Counted from the first letter of the stretch, positions 9,951 through 19,525 are shown. The stretch: DNA of 64,000 nucleotides from Acidovorax sp. FJL06 (GCF_003852545.1 NZ_QAJR01000023.1:1-64000), one strand, 5' to 3'. Numbers and translations: made by a program. Notes: generated by a model from the letters alone, not told the origin.

Positions 9951-10799
9951 ATGACAGCCCAACTCATCGACGGCAACGCCCTTTCCCGCCAACTGCGCGC
10001 CGACGTGGCGCAGCGCGCTGCGGCCCTGAAAACCCGTGGCGTCACGCCCGGGCTGGCCGTGGTGCTGGTGGGCGACAACCCGGCCAGCCAGGTCTATGTG
10101 CGCAACAAGGTCAAGGCCTGCGAAGACAGCGGCCTGCACTCGGTGCTCGAAAAATACGACGCCGACATGACCGAGGCCGCACTGCTGGCCCGCGTGGACG
10201 CCCTCAACAACGACCCGGCCATCCACGGCATCCTGGTGCAGCTGCCCCTGCCCAAGCACATTGATGCGCAAAAGGTGATCGAAGCCATCTCGCCCGCCAA
10301 GGACGTGGACGGCTTCCACATCGCCAGCGCAGGTGCGCTGATGACCGGCATGCCCGGCTTCTGGCCCTGCACGCCCTACGGCTGCATGAAGATGCTGGAG
10401 AGCATTGGCTACAACCTCAAGGGCAAACACGCCGTGGTCATTGGCCGCAGCAACATCGTGGGCAAGCCCATGGCGCTGATGCTGCTGGGCCAGAACGCCA
10501 CCGTCACCGTCTGCCACAGCGCCACCCAGGACCTGAAGGCCCAGACGCTGCAGGCCGACGTGATCGTGGCCGCCGTGGGCAAGCGCAATGTGCTGACCGC
10601 CGACATGGTCAAGCCCGGCGCCGTGGTGATCGACGTGGGCATGAACCGCAACGACGAAGGCAAGCTCTGCGGCGACGTAGACTTTGACGGCGTCAAGGAA
10701 GTGGCCGCCTGGATCACCCCCGTGCCTGGCGGGGTTGGCCCCATGACCATTACCATGCTGCTGGTCAACACCATCGAAGCCGCCGAGCGCACCGCCTGA
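9951..10799 (+). CDS. folD: Bifunctional methylenetetrahydrofolate dehydrogenase / methenyl-THF cyclohydrolase
   Basis: 282 aa, normal for FolD. It interconverts 5,10-methylene-, methenyl- and 10-formyl-THF in the cytosol. Signatures seen are [13 protein letters not shown] with the catalytic Lys, QLPLPKHID, the nucleotide-binding [11 protein letters not shown], and the C-terminal [15 protein letters not shown]. The start at 9951 ([11 protein letters not shown]) aligns with family N-termini; the six extra residues upstream come from a non-ATG codon. Confidence 0.96.
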   Translation: MTAQLIDGNALSRQLRADVAQRAAALKTRGVTPGLAVVLVGDNPASQVYVRNKVKACEDSGLHSVLEKYDADMTEAALLARVDALNNDPAIHGILVQLPLPKHIDAQKVIEAISPAKDVDGFHIASAGALMTGMPGFWPCTPYGCMKMLESIGYNLKGKHAVVIGRSNIVGKPMALMLLGQNATVTVCHSATQDLKAQTLQADVIVAAVGKRNVLTADMVKPGAVVIDVGMNRNDEGKLCGDVDFDGVKEVAAWITPVPGGVGPMTITMLLVNTIEAAERTA

Positions 10800-10826
10800 T
10801 ATGGATATGCGTTCAGAAATATCAGT

Positions 10827-10909
10827 CCGTTCACGCTGAGCTTGCCTGTCCCGAGCTCGTCGAAGGGTCGAAGCGCCGCGTGAGGCTTCGACAGGCTCAG
10901 CCCGAACGG
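10827..10909. repeat. Long inverted repeat of the GCTTCGACAGGCTCAGCCCGAACGG type
   Basis: The left arm CCGTTCACGCTGAGCTTG...GTCGAAG pairs with the right arm CTTCGACAGGCTCAGCCCGAACGG over most of its length. Related palindromes are scattered in many beta- and gammaproteobacterial chromosomes (general knowledge). It lies between folD and prlC and could act as an RNA hairpin that insulates the two genes. Confidence 0.7.
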
Positions 10910-11004
10910 TTTTCATTGATCGAATGCAAATCCGTATGTGTACAGAGGTCTGCGTCGGCCGCTTGCAACTTGAACCCGCGCCACCTGGCGCCATCTAACT
11001 TCGC

Positions 11005-13050
11005 ATGAGCAACGCCCTTCTCGACTTCTCCGACCTCCCCCTGTTCGACCGCATCACGCCGCCGGACGTCGCCCCGGCGATGGATGTGCTGCTGGAGCGG
11101 GCCAACCAGGCGCTGGAGACCGTCACCGCCCCGGACTTTCCGGCCCGCTGGGACGCCATTGCCAAGGTGCTGGACGTGGCCACCGAGGAGCTGGGCCGCG
11201 CCTGGGGCGCGGTGAGCCACCTCAACAGCGTGGCCGACACGCCCGAGTTGCGGGCCGCCTACAACGCGGCCCTGCCCCGTGTCACCGAGTTCTGGACCCG
11301 CCTGGGCGCCGACGAACGCCTGTATGCCAAGTACAAGGCCATTGACCCCGCCACGCTCACACCGGAACAGAACCAGGCCCACCGCAACGCCGTGCGTAAC
11401 TTCGTGCTCAGCGGTGCCGAGCTGACCGGCGCCGCCAAAGAGCGTTTCGCGCAGATCCAGGAACGCCAGGCCGAGCTGAGCCAGAAGTTCAGCGAAAACG
11501 CGCTGGACGCGACCGACGCCTATGCCTACTACGCCACGGCCGAAGAGCTGGAAGGCATCCCTTCTGACGTGCAGCAGGCCGCCCTGGCCGCCGCGCAGGC
11601 CGAGGGCAAGGCGGGCTACAAGCTCACGCTCAAAATGCCCTGCTACCTGCCGGTCATGCAGTTTGCCGCCCAAAGCGACTTGCGCGCCAAGCTCTACCGC
11701 GCATATGTCACCCGCGCCTCCGACCAGGCCGAAGGCGACGCCCGCAAATTCGACAACTCCTCACTGATCGGCGAGATCTTGGCGCTGCGCCGCGAAGAGG
11801 CCCAGTTGCTGGGTTACGCCAACTTCGGCGAAGTCTCCGTGGTGCCCAAGATGGCGCAGTCGCCCGCCGAGGTCATCCGCTTCCTGCGCGACCTGGGCCG
11901 CCGTGCCCGCCCGTATGCAGAGAAAGACGTGGCCGACCTGCGCGCCTTTGCCGCCGAGCACCTGGGCCTTGCCGACCCACAGGCCTGGGACTGGCCCTAC
12001 ATCTCCGAAAAACTCAAGGAAGCCCGCTACGCCTTCAGCGAGCAGGAGCTCAAGGAATACTTCACCGCGCCCAAGGTGCTGGCGGGGCTGTTCAAGATCA
12101 TCGAGACGCTGTTCGAGGTCTCCATCCGCCGCGACTCCGCACCTGTGTGGAACCCGGCGGTCGAGTTTTACCGCATCGAACGCAACGGCGCCCTGGTCGG
12201 CCAGTTCTACCTCGACCAGCCCGCCCGCACGGGCAAGCGCGGCGGTGCCTGGATGGACGACGTGCGCACCCGCTGGCAGCGCCCCGACACCGGTGCACTG
12301 CAGATGCCCGTGGCCCACCTGGTCTGCAACTTTGCCGATGGCGTGGATGGCAAGCCCCCGCTGCTGACGCACGACGATGTGATCACGCTGTTCCACGAAT
12401 TCGGCCATGGCCTGCACCACATGCTCACGCAGGTGAACGAGCGCGATGTCTCCGGCATTGGTGGCGTGGAATGGGATGCGGTGGAGCTGCCCAGCCAGTT
12501 CATGGAGAACTTCTGCTGGGAATGGGACGTGCTCAAGCACATGACGGCCCATGTGGACACGGGTGAACCGCTGCCCCGCGCCTTGTTCGACAAGATGATT
12601 GCGGCCAAGAATTTCCAAAGCGGCATGGGCACGCTGCGCCAGATCGAGTTCGCGCTGTTCGATATGCTGCTGCACACCGAACACGACCCGGCGCAGGACT
12701 TCATGCCTCTGCTCCAGCAGGTACGTACCGAGGTGTCCGTGCTCGCGCCCCCGGCCTTCAGCCGCACCGCGCACACGTTCAGCCACATTTTTGCCGGGGG
12801 CTACGCGGCCGGGTACTACAGCTACAAATGGGCCGAGGTACTGAGCGCCGATGCCTATGCGGCGTTTGAAGAAACAGCGGGCAGCGATGGCCTACCCAGC
12901 ACCGAGACCGGGCGCCGCTACCGCGAAGCGATCTTGGAAGCGGGCGGCAGCCGCCCAGCCATGGAATCCTTCAAGGCCTTCCGGGGCCGCGAGCCCAACC
13001 TGGACGCCCTGTTGCGCCACCAGGGCATGGCCGAGGAACTGGCCGCCTGA
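11005..13050 (+). CDS. prlC: Oligopeptidase A (M3 family zinc metallopeptidase)
   Basis: 681 aa, matching E. coli oligopeptidase A at about 680. The zinc motif is HEFGHGLHH, with H464, E465 and H468, and a third ligand Glu near 494 in EWDAVELPSQFMENF. It degrades short peptides and cleaved signal peptides in the cytosol; no signal peptide is present. The start MSNALLDFSDLPLFD matches family N-termini. Confidence 0.95.
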   Translation: MSNALLDFSDLPLFDRITPPDVAPAMDVLLERANQALETVTAPDFPARWDAIAKVLDVATEELGRAWGAVSHLNSVADTPELRAAYNAALPRVTEFWTRLGADERLYAKYKAIDPATLTPEQNQAHRNAVRNFVLSGAELTGAAKERFAQIQERQAELSQKFSENALDATDAYAYYATAEELEGIPSDVQQAALAAAQAEGKAGYKLTLKMPCYLPVMQFAAQSDLRAKLYRAYVTRASDQAEGDARKFDNSSLIGEILALRREEAQLLGYANFGEVSVVPKMAQSPAEVIRFLRDLGRRARPYAEKDVADLRAFAAEHLGLADPQAWDWPYISEKLKEARYAFSEQELKEYFTAPKVLAGLFKIIETLFEVSIRRDSAPVWNPAVEFYRIERNGALVGQFYLDQPARTGKRGGAWMDDVRTRWQRPDTGALQMPVAHLVCNFADGVDGKPPLLTHDDVITLFHEFGHGLHHMLTQVNERDVSGIGGVEWDAVELPSQFMENFCWEWDVLKHMTAHVDTGEPLPRALFDKMIAAKNFQSGMGTLRQIEFALFDMLLHTEHDPAQDFMPLLQQVRTEVSVLAPPAFSRTAHTFSHIFAGGYAAGYYSYKWAEVLSADAYAAFEETAGSDGLPSTETGRRYREAILEAGGSRPAMESFKAFRGREPNLDALLRHQGMAEELAA

Positions 13051-13124
13051 GCCCGGCCGCAGACACCGGGACGGACCCCACGCCCGCTCCCTGCCCACAA
13101 CACACTGGAATAAGGAGAACAACC

Positions 13125-13781
13125 ATGCAGAAACCCTTGTTTGCCCCCCTGTTGGCCTCGTTGCTGATGGCGCTGGCCGGCACCAGTGCCCAGGCGCAGG
13201 GGGTATACCGCGTCGTCGGACCAGACGGCAAGGTGACTTTCTCCGACCGCCCCCCCGCAGACGCACCCGCACAAGCGGCACGCAGCACCGGCACTGCGCC
13301 TGCGGCCGCCAGCGGCGCGGCCCTGCCCTATGAACTGCGGCAGATCGCCAACCGCTTTCCGGTCACGATCTACACAGGCAATGACTGCGCACCCTGCGTG
13401 AGTCTGCGCAATGCCCTCACATCGCGGGGCGTGCCCTTCACCGAGCGCACCGTATCCACCAGCGAGGATGCCGCTGCGCTGCAGCGCCTGAGCGGATCCA
13501 CCAGCCTGCCCTTTGGCACCATTGGAGGCCAACAACTGGTGGGCTACTCTGATGCCGACTGGACGCAGTATCTGGATGCGGCGGGCTATCCCAAGCAGTC
13601 TCAGCTGCCAAGCAGCTACCGCCAGACCCCGGCCACCCCGCTGGTTGCGGTCAAGTCTGTGGACGTTGCACCCGCCGCCCCCGAGCAGCAACCCAAGGTC
13701 AACGCACCCACGCGCCCAACCCCTGTCGCCCCTCCCACCGACGGCCGCACCCCCAGCAACCCGGCGGGTATCCGTTTCTGA
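13125..13781 (+). CDS. Exported DUF4124 / glutaredoxin-like protein
   Basis: 218 aa. A Sec signal peptide (MQKPLFAPLLASLLMALAGT, cut after AQA near residue 24) is followed by a DUF4124-type segment (GVYRVVGPDGKVTFSDRPP). A glutaredoxin-like fold follows with the redox motif CAPC in NDCAPCVSLRNALTSRGV, and cis-Pro-like SLPFGTIGG. The last 50 residues are a Pro/Ala-rich tail. It probably acts as a thiol-disulfide protein in the periplasm; substrates are unknown. AATAAGGAGAACAACC gives a strong ribosome-binding site. A terminator follows at 13832. Confidence 0.85.
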   Translation: MQKPLFAPLLASLLMALAGTSAQAQGVYRVVGPDGKVTFSDRPPADAPAQAARSTGTAPAAASGAALPYELRQIANRFPVTIYTGNDCAPCVSLRNALTSRGVPFTERTVSTSEDAAALQRLSGSTSLPFGTIGGQQLVGYSDADWTQYLDAAGYPKQSQLPSSYRQTPATPLVAVKSVDVAPAAPEQQPKVNAPTRPTPVAPPTDGRTPSNPAGIRF

Positions 13782-13831
13782 CGGCTGAACCGGCATCCGG
13801 CGCCGTCCGGCGCGGGTTGCTCTGGGGAAAA

Positions 13832-13866
13832 AAAGACAAAGGGGTCCATGGGACCCCTTTGTCTTT
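13832..13866. terminator. Bidirectional intrinsic terminator
   Basis: A perfect 16-bp inverted repeat, AAAGACAAAGGGGTCC, with ATG as the loop and mirrored A/T-rich ends. It lies between the convergent exported-protein gene (plus) and rpiA (minus) and can serve both. Confidence 0.9.
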
Positions 13867-13929
13867 CCGGCGCCGGAATGCGCGATGGCAGGCGGTACAA
13901 GCGCTGGGCGCGCTGCCCCCCCCACTGCG

Positions 13930-14625
13930 TTAGCTGACGTAGTCCAGCGTCTTGACCCCCTGGGCCGTCCCCAGCAGGCACACCGAGGCCTTCTGGTGCG
14001 CAAACACCCCCACCGTCACCACGCCCGGCCACTGGTTGATTTGCGACTCGAACGCCAGCGGGTCAGTGATCGACAGGCCCTTCACATCCAGGATGTGCTG
14101 CCCGTTGTCGGTGACCAGCGGTTGGCCGTCCTTGAGCCGCAGGCTGGCCTGGCCGCCCATGGCTTCAAAACGGCGTGCAATGTGGTTGGCCGCCATGGGA
14201 ATCACCTCGACCGGCAAGGGAAACTGCCCCAGCGCCTGAACCAGCTTGGACTCGTCGGCGATGCAGACAAACCGCTCGGCCAGGGCCGCCACGATCTTCT
14301 CGCGCGTCAGCGCCGCGCCGCCGCCCTTGACCATATGGCCCTGGCCGTCGATCTCGTCGGCACCGTCGATGTAGACGGAGAGCGACGCCACTTCGTTGGC
14401 ATCGAACACCGCAATGCCCAGCGCCTTCAGGCGCTCGGTGCTTGCCACGGAGCTGGACACAGCACCTTTGATCTGGTCTTTCATGCCCGCCAGCGCGTCG
14501 ATGAACTTGTTGACCGTGGAGCCTGTGCCCACCCCCACAATCTCGCCAGGCACCACATACTGCAGTGCGGCTTGGCCAACCAGGGTCTTGAGTTCGTCTT
14601 GGGTCAGGGGAGTCATCGTCGTCAT
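13930..14625 (-). CDS. rpiA: Ribose-5-phosphate isomerase A
   Basis: 231 aa, typical length. It interconverts ribose-5-phosphate and ribulose-5-phosphate. Seen are the phosphate-binding [15 protein letters not shown], the DGADEIDG active-site loop, and [14 protein letters not shown] with the catalytic Lys. Two starts are possible (14625 MTTMTPL, 14616 MTPLTQD). It is divergent from pyrD with only 36 bp between, so both genes must share a compact control region or start inside each other. Confidence 0.95.
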   Translation of the reverse strand: MTTMTPLTQDELKTLVGQAALQYVVPGEIVGVGTGSTVNKFIDALAGMKDQIKGAVSSSVASTERLKALGIAVFDANEVASLSVYIDGADEIDGQGHMVKGGGAALTREKIVAALAERFVCIADESKLVQALGQFPLPVEVIPMAANHIARRFEAMGGQASLRLKDGQPLVTDNGQHILDVKGLSITDPLAFESQINQWPGVVTVGVFAHQKASVCLLGTAQGVKTLDYVS

Positions 14626-14634
14626 GGGAGAAAA

Positions 14635-14650
14635 TCAGGGGTAATCCTGA
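14635..14650. promoter_or_regulatory. Palindrome in the 36-bp rpiA-pyrD divergent gap
   Basis: TCAGGGGTAATCCTGA has TCAGG/CCTGA arms, and an overlapping GGGGTAAT...ATTATCCCC pairing extends to the pyrD start. It could be a shared operator or an mRNA hairpin near both start codons. No protein is assigned. Confidence 0.3.
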
Positions 14651-14661
14651 ATTATCCCCCC

Positions 14662-15714
14662 ATGTCCCTGATCCCCTACGCCCTCACCCGCCCCTTTCTC
14701 TTCGGCATGGACGCCGAAGCCGCCCACGAACTCACCATGGACATGCTGGCACGCGGGCAACGCACGCCGCTGCAGTGGGCCTGGTGCAACGAAACGGTCC
14801 ATGATCCCGTCACGCTGGCCGGCCTGACCTTCCCCAACCGGGTGGGCATGGCGGCGGGCCTGGACAAGAACGCACGCTGCATCGACGCGCTGGGCGCCAT
14901 GGGCTTCGGCTTTGTGGAGGTGGGCACCGTCACCCCCAAGGCGCAGCCCGGCAACCCCAAGCCGCGCATGTTCCGCCTGCCCGAGGCCCGCGCGCTCATC
15001 AACCGCCTGGGCTTCAACAACGAAGGGCTGGACGCCTTTCTGCGCAACGTGCAGCAGGCGCGTTTTCGCACCCAGGCGCGCCGCCATCCCATGCTGCTGG
15101 GCCTGAACATCGGCAAGAACGCCACCACCCCCATCGAGAACGCCACCAGCGACTACCTCACCTGCCTGGAGGGCGTGTACCCGCATGCAGACTACGTGAC
15201 GGTCAACATCAGCTCGCCCAACACGCAGAACCTGCGCGCGCTGCAAAGCGACGCAGCGCTGGACGCCCTGCTCTCCGCCATTGCCGAGCGCCGCGAGGCC
15301 CTGGCCACCCGGCATGCCAAGCGCGTGCCGGTGTTCGTGAAGATCGCCCCCGACCTGGATGAAGCCCAGGTTGCGGTGATTGCCGCCACGCTGCAGCGCC
15401 ATGGCATGGACGGCGTGATTGCCACCAACACCACCATCAGCCGTGCCGCCGTGCAAGGCATGCGCCACGCAGAAGAAACCGGCGGACTCAGCGGTGCACC
15501 GGTGCTGGAGGCCAGCAACCAGGTCATCCGGCAACTGCGTGCCGCACTGGGCAGCCAATTCCCCATCATCGGCGTGGGCGGCGTCATGAGCGCCGAAGAC
15601 GCAGTGAGCAAGGTCCGCGCGGGCGCGGATGTGGTGCAGATCTACACCGGCCTGATCTATGAAGGGCCTGCCCTGGTCGTCAAGGCGGCCAAGGCCATCA
15701 AGGCCATGGCCTGA
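14662..15714 (+). CDS. pyrD: Dihydroorotate dehydrogenase, quinone-dependent (class 2)
   Basis: 350 aa. It oxidises dihydroorotate to orotate in pyrimidine synthesis at the inner membrane, passing electrons to quinone. The N-terminal helical region ([20 protein letters not shown]) is the class 2 membrane-associating extension. FMN-binding and active-site stretches seen are GLAAGLDKN-like [22 protein letters not shown] with the class 2 catalytic Ser, ATNTTISR and GVGGVMS. The frame is open far upstream, but ATG 14662 is the family start. A strong terminator follows. Confidence 0.96.
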   Translation: MSLIPYALTRPFLFGMDAEAAHELTMDMLARGQRTPLQWAWCNETVHDPVTLAGLTFPNRVGMAAGLDKNARCIDALGAMGFGFVEVGTVTPKAQPGNPKPRMFRLPEARALINRLGFNNEGLDAFLRNVQQARFRTQARRHPMLLGLNIGKNATTPIENATSDYLTCLEGVYPHADYVTVNISSPNTQNLRALQSDAALDALLSAIAERREALATRHAKRVPVFVKIAPDLDEAQVAVIAATLQRHGMDGVIATNTTISRAAVQGMRHAEETGGLSGAPVLEASNQVIRQLRAALGSQFPIIGVGGVMSAEDAVSKVRAGADVVQIYTGLIYEGPALVVKAAKAIKAMA

Positions 15715-15746
15715 AAAAAACCGGGCTTTGCGGCCCGTGCCCCTTG

Positions 15747-15782
15747 AAAAAAGGAGCCACTGTGGCCAGTGGCTCCTTTTTT
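15747..15782 (+). terminator. Intrinsic terminator after pyrD
   Basis: AAAAAAGGAGCCACTG, loop TGGC, then CAGTGGCTCCTTTTTT: a perfect 16-bp stem with a T-run, starting 32 bp after the pyrD stop. The A-run also allows it to stop minus-strand transcripts. Confidence 0.92.
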
Positions 15783-15834
15783 TCATGGACTCATGGACAG
15801 GGCCCGCCGCTATGCGGCGGCCCCACCCCACGCT

Positions 15835-16179
15835 TCATCGCCGCAGGCGCAGCAGCATGGGCAAAAGCACCCCGGCCCAACGGATCAACCGGCGCGGCCC
15901 GGCCACCACGGCAGCCCCCGCCATGGCGGCCACGGCCCAAGGATGTTCACGCGCGAATCCTGCGGCGCGCCATGCCAGTGACTCCTCCACCCCACCTGCG
16001 GCAGCGCGGTTGCTCTCGGCCAAGGCCAGCGCCTGGGCCCTTGCCACGCGGCGTGCGCGCAGGCGCTCACGCTGCAGGGCGATGCGGTCCAGAATGCGCT
16101 GCTGCTCCGCCGTGGGCACCGGCAGCACGGGGCGCTCGGAAGAGGCCGGCAGGGAAGGATGGGTAGGCGATTTGCTCAC
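15835..16179 (-). CDS. YqjK-like small basic protein
   Basis: 114 aa. A Pro-rich N-terminus, then a charged helix (RILDRIALQRERLRARRVAR) and a C-terminal hydrophobic stretch (HPWAVAAMAGAAVVAGPRRL) resembling the YqjK family. It is third in a yqjD-yqjE-yqjK-like operon and its ATG overlaps the stop of the preceding gene by 4 bp. The function of this family is not established. Confidence 0.6.
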   Translation of the reverse strand: MSKSPTHPSLPASSERPVLPVPTAEQQRILDRIALQRERLRARRVARAQALALAESNRAAAGGVEESLAWRAAGFAREHPWAVAAMAGAAVVAGPRRLIRWAGVLLPMLLRLRR

Positions 16180-16571
16180 AGGCGCTCCTTGATGTCGCGC
16201 CAGTCCTGGGCCAATTCATGGCGCGTGAGGGCAAAGCCATTGCCCGCACGCTGCGCCACGGACACCAGGGCTGCCAAGGCGCCGACCCACCCCAGGCCCC
16301 ACAGTCCAGCAACCAGCCAGGCCACCAGCACGCGTTGCGGCGAATCCCAGAACTGCACCAGCACCGCCAGCGACAGCATGATCAACGCCACCACCGTGAG
16401 CCCGCCGACCACGATGGTCAGCACCAGCAATTGCTGAAGCCGCTGCTTGAGGTCGGCCCATTCCAGGCGGGCTAGGTCCATGCGGTCCTCGGCGGCGATG
16501 GCCCCCTCGATCACATGGGCCTGCCAGCGCGCGAACAAGCCTTCCAGGCCCAGAAGCGAAAGCCAGTTCAT
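16176..16571 (-). CDS. YqjE-like phage-holin-superfamily membrane protein
   Basis: 131 aa with an amphipathic N-terminal region (DRMDLARLEWADLKQRLQQ) and two hydrophobic helices at about 48-70 (LLVLTIVVGGLTVVALIMLS) and 82-105. The arrangement fits the YqjE/DUF1469 family of inner-membrane proteins. It lies 12 bp after the YqjD-like gene and overlaps the next. Role unknown. Confidence 0.7.
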   Translation of the reverse strand: MNWLSLLGLEGLFARWQAHVIEGAIAAEDRMDLARLEWADLKQRLQQLLVLTIVVGGLTVVALIMLSLAVLVQFWDSPQRVLVAWLVAGLWGLGWVGALAALVSVAQRAGNGFALTRHELAQDWRDIKERL

Positions 16572-16583
16572 GCAGGGCAGCGC

Positions 16584-16883
16584 TCAGCGGCGCGCCAGCA
16601 GAAACCCGACCAGGGCCCCCACGGCCAACGCGGCACCCGCCACGCGCCAGGGTTCGTCGTGGGCATAGCGATCGGCCGCCAGCGCTGCGTCCTTGGCCTG
16701 GCGGGCCGCATCCTGTGCGGCGCGCACGGCGGACTCACGCACGTTGTGCATGCCATCGTCCAGGCGCTGGCGCAGCAGCCTGATCTCTGGAACCGTGTCC
16801 AGGTCCTTGTTGGCCAGCAGGCCGCGCAGGTCGGAAACCAGTTTTTCCAGTTCGCCTTGGGTGGTGGTGTCGGAAGCAGTCAT
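16584..16883 (-). CDS. YqjD/ElaB-like DUF883 protein
   Basis: 99 aa from ATG 16883 (MTASDTTTQGELEKLVSDLR); AAAGG about 8 bases upstream supports this start over the ATG nine codons earlier. Long amphipathic helix, Ala/Arg-rich (VRAAQDAARQAKDAALAADR), then a single C-terminal transmembrane helix (GAALAVGALVGFLLARR). In E. coli the family tail-anchors at the inner membrane and binds ribosomes in stationary phase. First of three co-directional small envelope genes. Confidence 0.8.
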   Translation of the reverse strand: MTASDTTTQGELEKLVSDLRGLLANKDLDTVPEIRLLRQRLDDGMHNVRESAVRAAQDAARQAKDAALAADRYAHDEPWRVAGAALAVGALVGFLLARR

Positions 16884-17030
16884 ACAAGCAGCCTTTCGTT
16901 CAATCAACAAGCGGTTTGGAAAACCCCAGAGCGGGGACCTCGGTTCATCTTAGCCACCCACCCAGAGACCCCTCGCAGGACGGGGGCGCAAGAGGTTACC
17001 GATTGCAACAGACTTGCCCCACATCAAAGA

Positions 17031-18128
17031 TCAGACCAATGCAGCCACATGCTCGGCAATGGCCAGGGCGCTTGTCAGGCCCGGCGACTCGATGCCGAAC
17101 AGGTTCACCAGCCCGGGGACGCCATGGGCCTTGGGGCCCTGGATGACGAAGTCTGCTGCCGGCGCACCCGCATCGTGGATCTTGGGGCGGATGCCGGCAT
17201 ACCCGGGGGCCAGTGCGCCGTCTTGCAGGCCGGGCCAGTATTTGCGCACCTCGGCATAAAAGGCCTCGCCCCGCGCAGGATCCACCAGCAGGTCATCGGC
17301 CGATGCCACCCATTGCACATCCGGCCCGAACTTGGCCTGCCCGCCCAGGTCGAGCGTGAGGTGCACCCCGAGCCCTGCGGCCTCGGGCACCGGGTAGATC
17401 AGGCGGCTGAACGGGGCCTTGCCGGTCAGCGTGAAATAGCTGCCCTTGGCAAAGTGGGCCGTAGGGACATGGGCCGGGTCCAGCCCCGCAAAGCGGGCGG
17501 CCAAGGCCGGTGCGTGCAGGCCGGCCGCGTTCACGACGGTACGGGCCTGCAGGCGCGTGCCATCAGATGCTTCCAAATAGATAGCCCCTTGCGCGCACTG
17601 GGCGCGCGCAAGGGGCGAATTCAATGCAACCAGCCCACCCGCATGCTCCAGGTCGCCCTGCAGTGCCAGCATGAACGCATGGCTGTCCACAATGCCCGTG
17701 CTGGGCGAATGCAAGGCGCCCACACATTCCAGCGCAGGCTCCAACGCCTGGGCCTCGTTCCGGCTGAGCCACTGCAGGTCCAGCACGCCATTGGCCTGTG
17801 CACGCGCCTGGATCGACTCCACGCTGGCCAGCTGCGCGGCCGATGTGGCCACCAGCAGCTTGCCGCAGCGCCGGTGCGGCACCCCACGCTCAGTGCAATA
17901 GGCATACAGCAGCGCCTTGCCCTGCACACACAACCGCGCCTTGAGCGAGCCGGTGGGGTAGTACAGCCCGGCATGGATCACCTCGCTGTTGCGCGAGCTG
18001 GTGCCGGTGCCGATGGCATCGGCCGCCTCCAGCACCAGCACCTCGCGCCCCTGCAACGCCAGCGCACGGGCCACGGCCAAGCCCACCACGCCAGCACCCA
18101 CCACCACGCAATCCACCATCTCGGTCAT
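17031..18128 (-). CDS. FAD-dependent oxidoreductase, L-2-hydroxyglutarate oxidase-like
   Basis: 365 aa, DAO fold. The FAD-binding motif is [20 protein letters not shown], with a [19 protein letters not shown] segment typical of the L-2-hydroxyglutarate dehydrogenase/LhgO branch and a C-terminal [18 protein letters not shown]. It likely oxidises a 2-hydroxy acid and feeds electrons to the membrane or to oxygen; the exact substrate is uncertain. It lies 60 bp after a histone-deacetylase-like gene on the same strand. Residues near 170-185 ([19 protein letters not shown]) are encoded by an in-frame interspersed repeat. Confidence 0.8.
   Translation of the reverse strand: MTEMVDCVVVGAGVVGLAVARALALQGREVLVLEAADAIGTGTSSRNSEVIHAGLYYPTGSLKARLCVQGKALLYAYCTERGVPHRRCGKLLVATSAAQLASVESIQARAQANGVLDLQWLSRNEAQALEPALECVGALHSPSTGIVDSHAFMLALQGDLEHAGGLVALNSPLARAQCAQGAIYLEASDGTRLQARTVVNAAGLHAPALAARFAGLDPAHVPTAHFAKGSYFTLTGKAPFSRLIYPVPEAAGLGVHLTLDLGGQAKFGPDVQWVASADDLLVDPARGEAFYAEVRKYWPGLQDGALAPGYAGIRPKIHDAGAPAADFVIQGPKAHGVPGLVNLFGIESPGLTSALAIAEHVAALV
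17574..17625. repeat. Interspersed repeat inside the 2-hydroxyglutarate-oxidase-like gene
   Basis: AATAGATAGCCCCTTGCGCG on the plus strand leads into a perfect palindrome CCCCTTGCGCGC / GCGCGCAAGGGG with loop ACTGGGC (17585-17615). The flank and the CTTGCGC core match the family seen at 9885-9936. It is translated in frame. Confidence 0.65.
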
Positions 18129-18188
18129 TCATGCATCCATTTCAAAACGGACTTCCCCTTCAGATACTGCGCACCCACGGAGCTGGTC

Positions 18189-19229
18189 TTAAACCTGCTC
18201 AAAACCATCCAGCACATTGACCGCATTGGTCCCCAGCTCGGCCGCGGCATACCCGCCCTCCAGCACAAACACCGTGGGCAGCCCCAGCCGGGCCAGGCGT
18301 TCGCCCAGGCGGGTGAAGTCGGCCGACGCGAGGGCAAAGCGGGAAATGGGGTCGCCCTCGAAGGCATCGAGGCCCAGCGAGATCACCAGCGCATCGGCCT
18401 GGTAGCCCGCAATGCGGCTGCAGGCCTGCTCCAGGGCCGCAAACCAGGTGGCAGCGCTGGTGCCCGCTGGCAGGGGCAAATTCAGGTTGTAGCCAGCCCC
18501 CGGCCCTTCGCCCACTTCATCCACATGGCCCAGGTAGAACGGGTATTCGGTGCGGGGGTCGCCATGGAGGCTGATGAACAGCACATCGTCCCGGTGGTAG
18601 AAGATGCTCTGGGTGCCATTGCCGTGGTGGTAGTCCACATCCAGCAAGGCCACGCGCCGGGCGCCCTGGTTGCGCAGCGCCTGCGCAGCCACGGCGGCGT
18701 TGTTCAAGAAGCAATAGCCGCCCATGAAGTCGGGCCCCGCATGGTGGCCGGGCGGGCGTGTGCAGCAAAACGCTGCGCGCGCCCCTTGCGCTACGCGCGC
18801 TGCCGCGCTCACCGCGGCATCGGCCCCGGCCTTGGCGGCCGCCCAGGTGCCTGCGGCCATGGGCGTGCCGTTGTCCATGGAATACAGCCCCAGGCGCGCC
18901 ACGAAGTTGTCGGGCTCCACATCGCTGCGCAGCGTGCGCACCGGCCAGACCGAGGGAAACGGCTGAACCGTTGCATTGGCAACAGGGTCGAGCGCCAGCC
19001 ATTGCTGCCAGGCCGTCTGCAAAAAGGCCAGGTACCGCGGTGCGTGCACCTGTGCCAGCACCGGGCTGCTGTCCACATCCGGGGCCACCATGCCATGGCC
19101 GCGCGCGCGCAGCGCCTCTTCCACATAGTCCACCCGCGCGGGTTTCTCGAAACAGGGCACCCGCTCGCCCCGGAAGAATTCATGGACAGGGGCATGCCCC
19201 TGGTGCAGGGGATTGTGGAAAGTGATCAT
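18189..19229 (-). CDS. Histone-deacetylase-family (acetylpolyamine amidohydrolase-like) hydrolase
   Basis: 346 aa from ATG 19229 (MITFHNPLHQGHAP). The zinc-hydrolase signatures are intact: RPPGHHAGPDFMGGYCFLNN with the His pair, DVDYHHGNGTQSIF with Asp and His ligands, SLHGDPRTEYPFY, and LVISLGLDAFEGDP with the last Asp ligand. Bacterial members deacetylate polyamines or other N-acetyl substrates; true substrate unknown. It precedes the flavoprotein gene by 60 bp and may share its transcript. Confidence 0.88.
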   Translation of the reverse strand: MITFHNPLHQGHAPVHEFFRGERVPCFEKPARVDYVEEALRARGHGMVAPDVDSSPVLAQVHAPRYLAFLQTAWQQWLALDPVANATVQPFPSVWPVRTLRSDVEPDNFVARLGLYSMDNGTPMAAGTWAAAKAGADAAVSAAARVAQGARAAFCCTRPPGHHAGPDFMGGYCFLNNAAVAAQALRNQGARRVALLDVDYHHGNGTQSIFYHRDDVLFISLHGDPRTEYPFYLGHVDEVGEGPGAGYNLNLPLPAGTSAATWFAALEQACSRIAGYQADALVISLGLDAFEGDPISRFALASADFTRLGERLARLGLPTVFVLEGGYAAAELGTNAVNVLDGFEQV

Positions 19230-19360
19230 GGGTACAACGCCAGCAAGCGGTGGGAGAAAGGCACAGCGGGCATGCGCCGCCGCAGGAAACCAAGCCCAAC
19301 ACTGTAGCGGCTTGGCAAGGCGCCGCAGCCCAACCTTGCCAACATCCACGCGGCCAAGAA

Positions 19361-19395
19361 AAAACCCCTGCAGACCAGAAGTCTGCAGGGGTTTT
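19361..19395 (-). terminator. Intrinsic terminator of the tRNA-Val transcript
   Basis: AAAACCCCTGCAGA, loop CCAGAAG, TCTGCAGGGGTTTT: a perfect 14-bp stem ending in T-run on the minus strand, five bases past the 3' end of the nearer tRNA. Confidence 0.88.
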
Positions 19396-19400
19396 CAAAT

Positions 19401-19475
19401 TGGTGGGTGATACATGGATCGAACATGTGACCCCTGCCGTGTGAAGGCAGTGCTCTACCGCTGAGCTAATCACCC
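19401..19475 (-). tRNA. tRNA-Val (anticodon CAC), copy 1
   Basis: 75 nt with an encoded CCA. Acceptor arms GGGTGAT/ATCACCC pair fully, the D-arm contains TAGCTCAGCGGTAGAGC, the anticodon stem CTGCC/GGCAG closes loop TTCACAC (anticodon CAC reading GTG), and the T-arm is ACATG-TTCGATC-CATGT. It is identical to the copy 50 bp upstream and sits just before a terminator. Confidence 0.95.
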
Positions 19476-19525
19476 GTCGCGCACACCTTGAAACAAGGTA
19501 CTGCACGAAAGTCTGTCAAAAAGCG

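Noticed and set aside
10827-10909. Possible insertion-sequence end
   Set aside because: No transposase and no target duplication; matches the dispersed palindrome class instead.
13841-13860. Palindrome as a restriction or phage site
   Set aside because: Position between convergent genes and the A/T flanks make it a bidirectional terminator.
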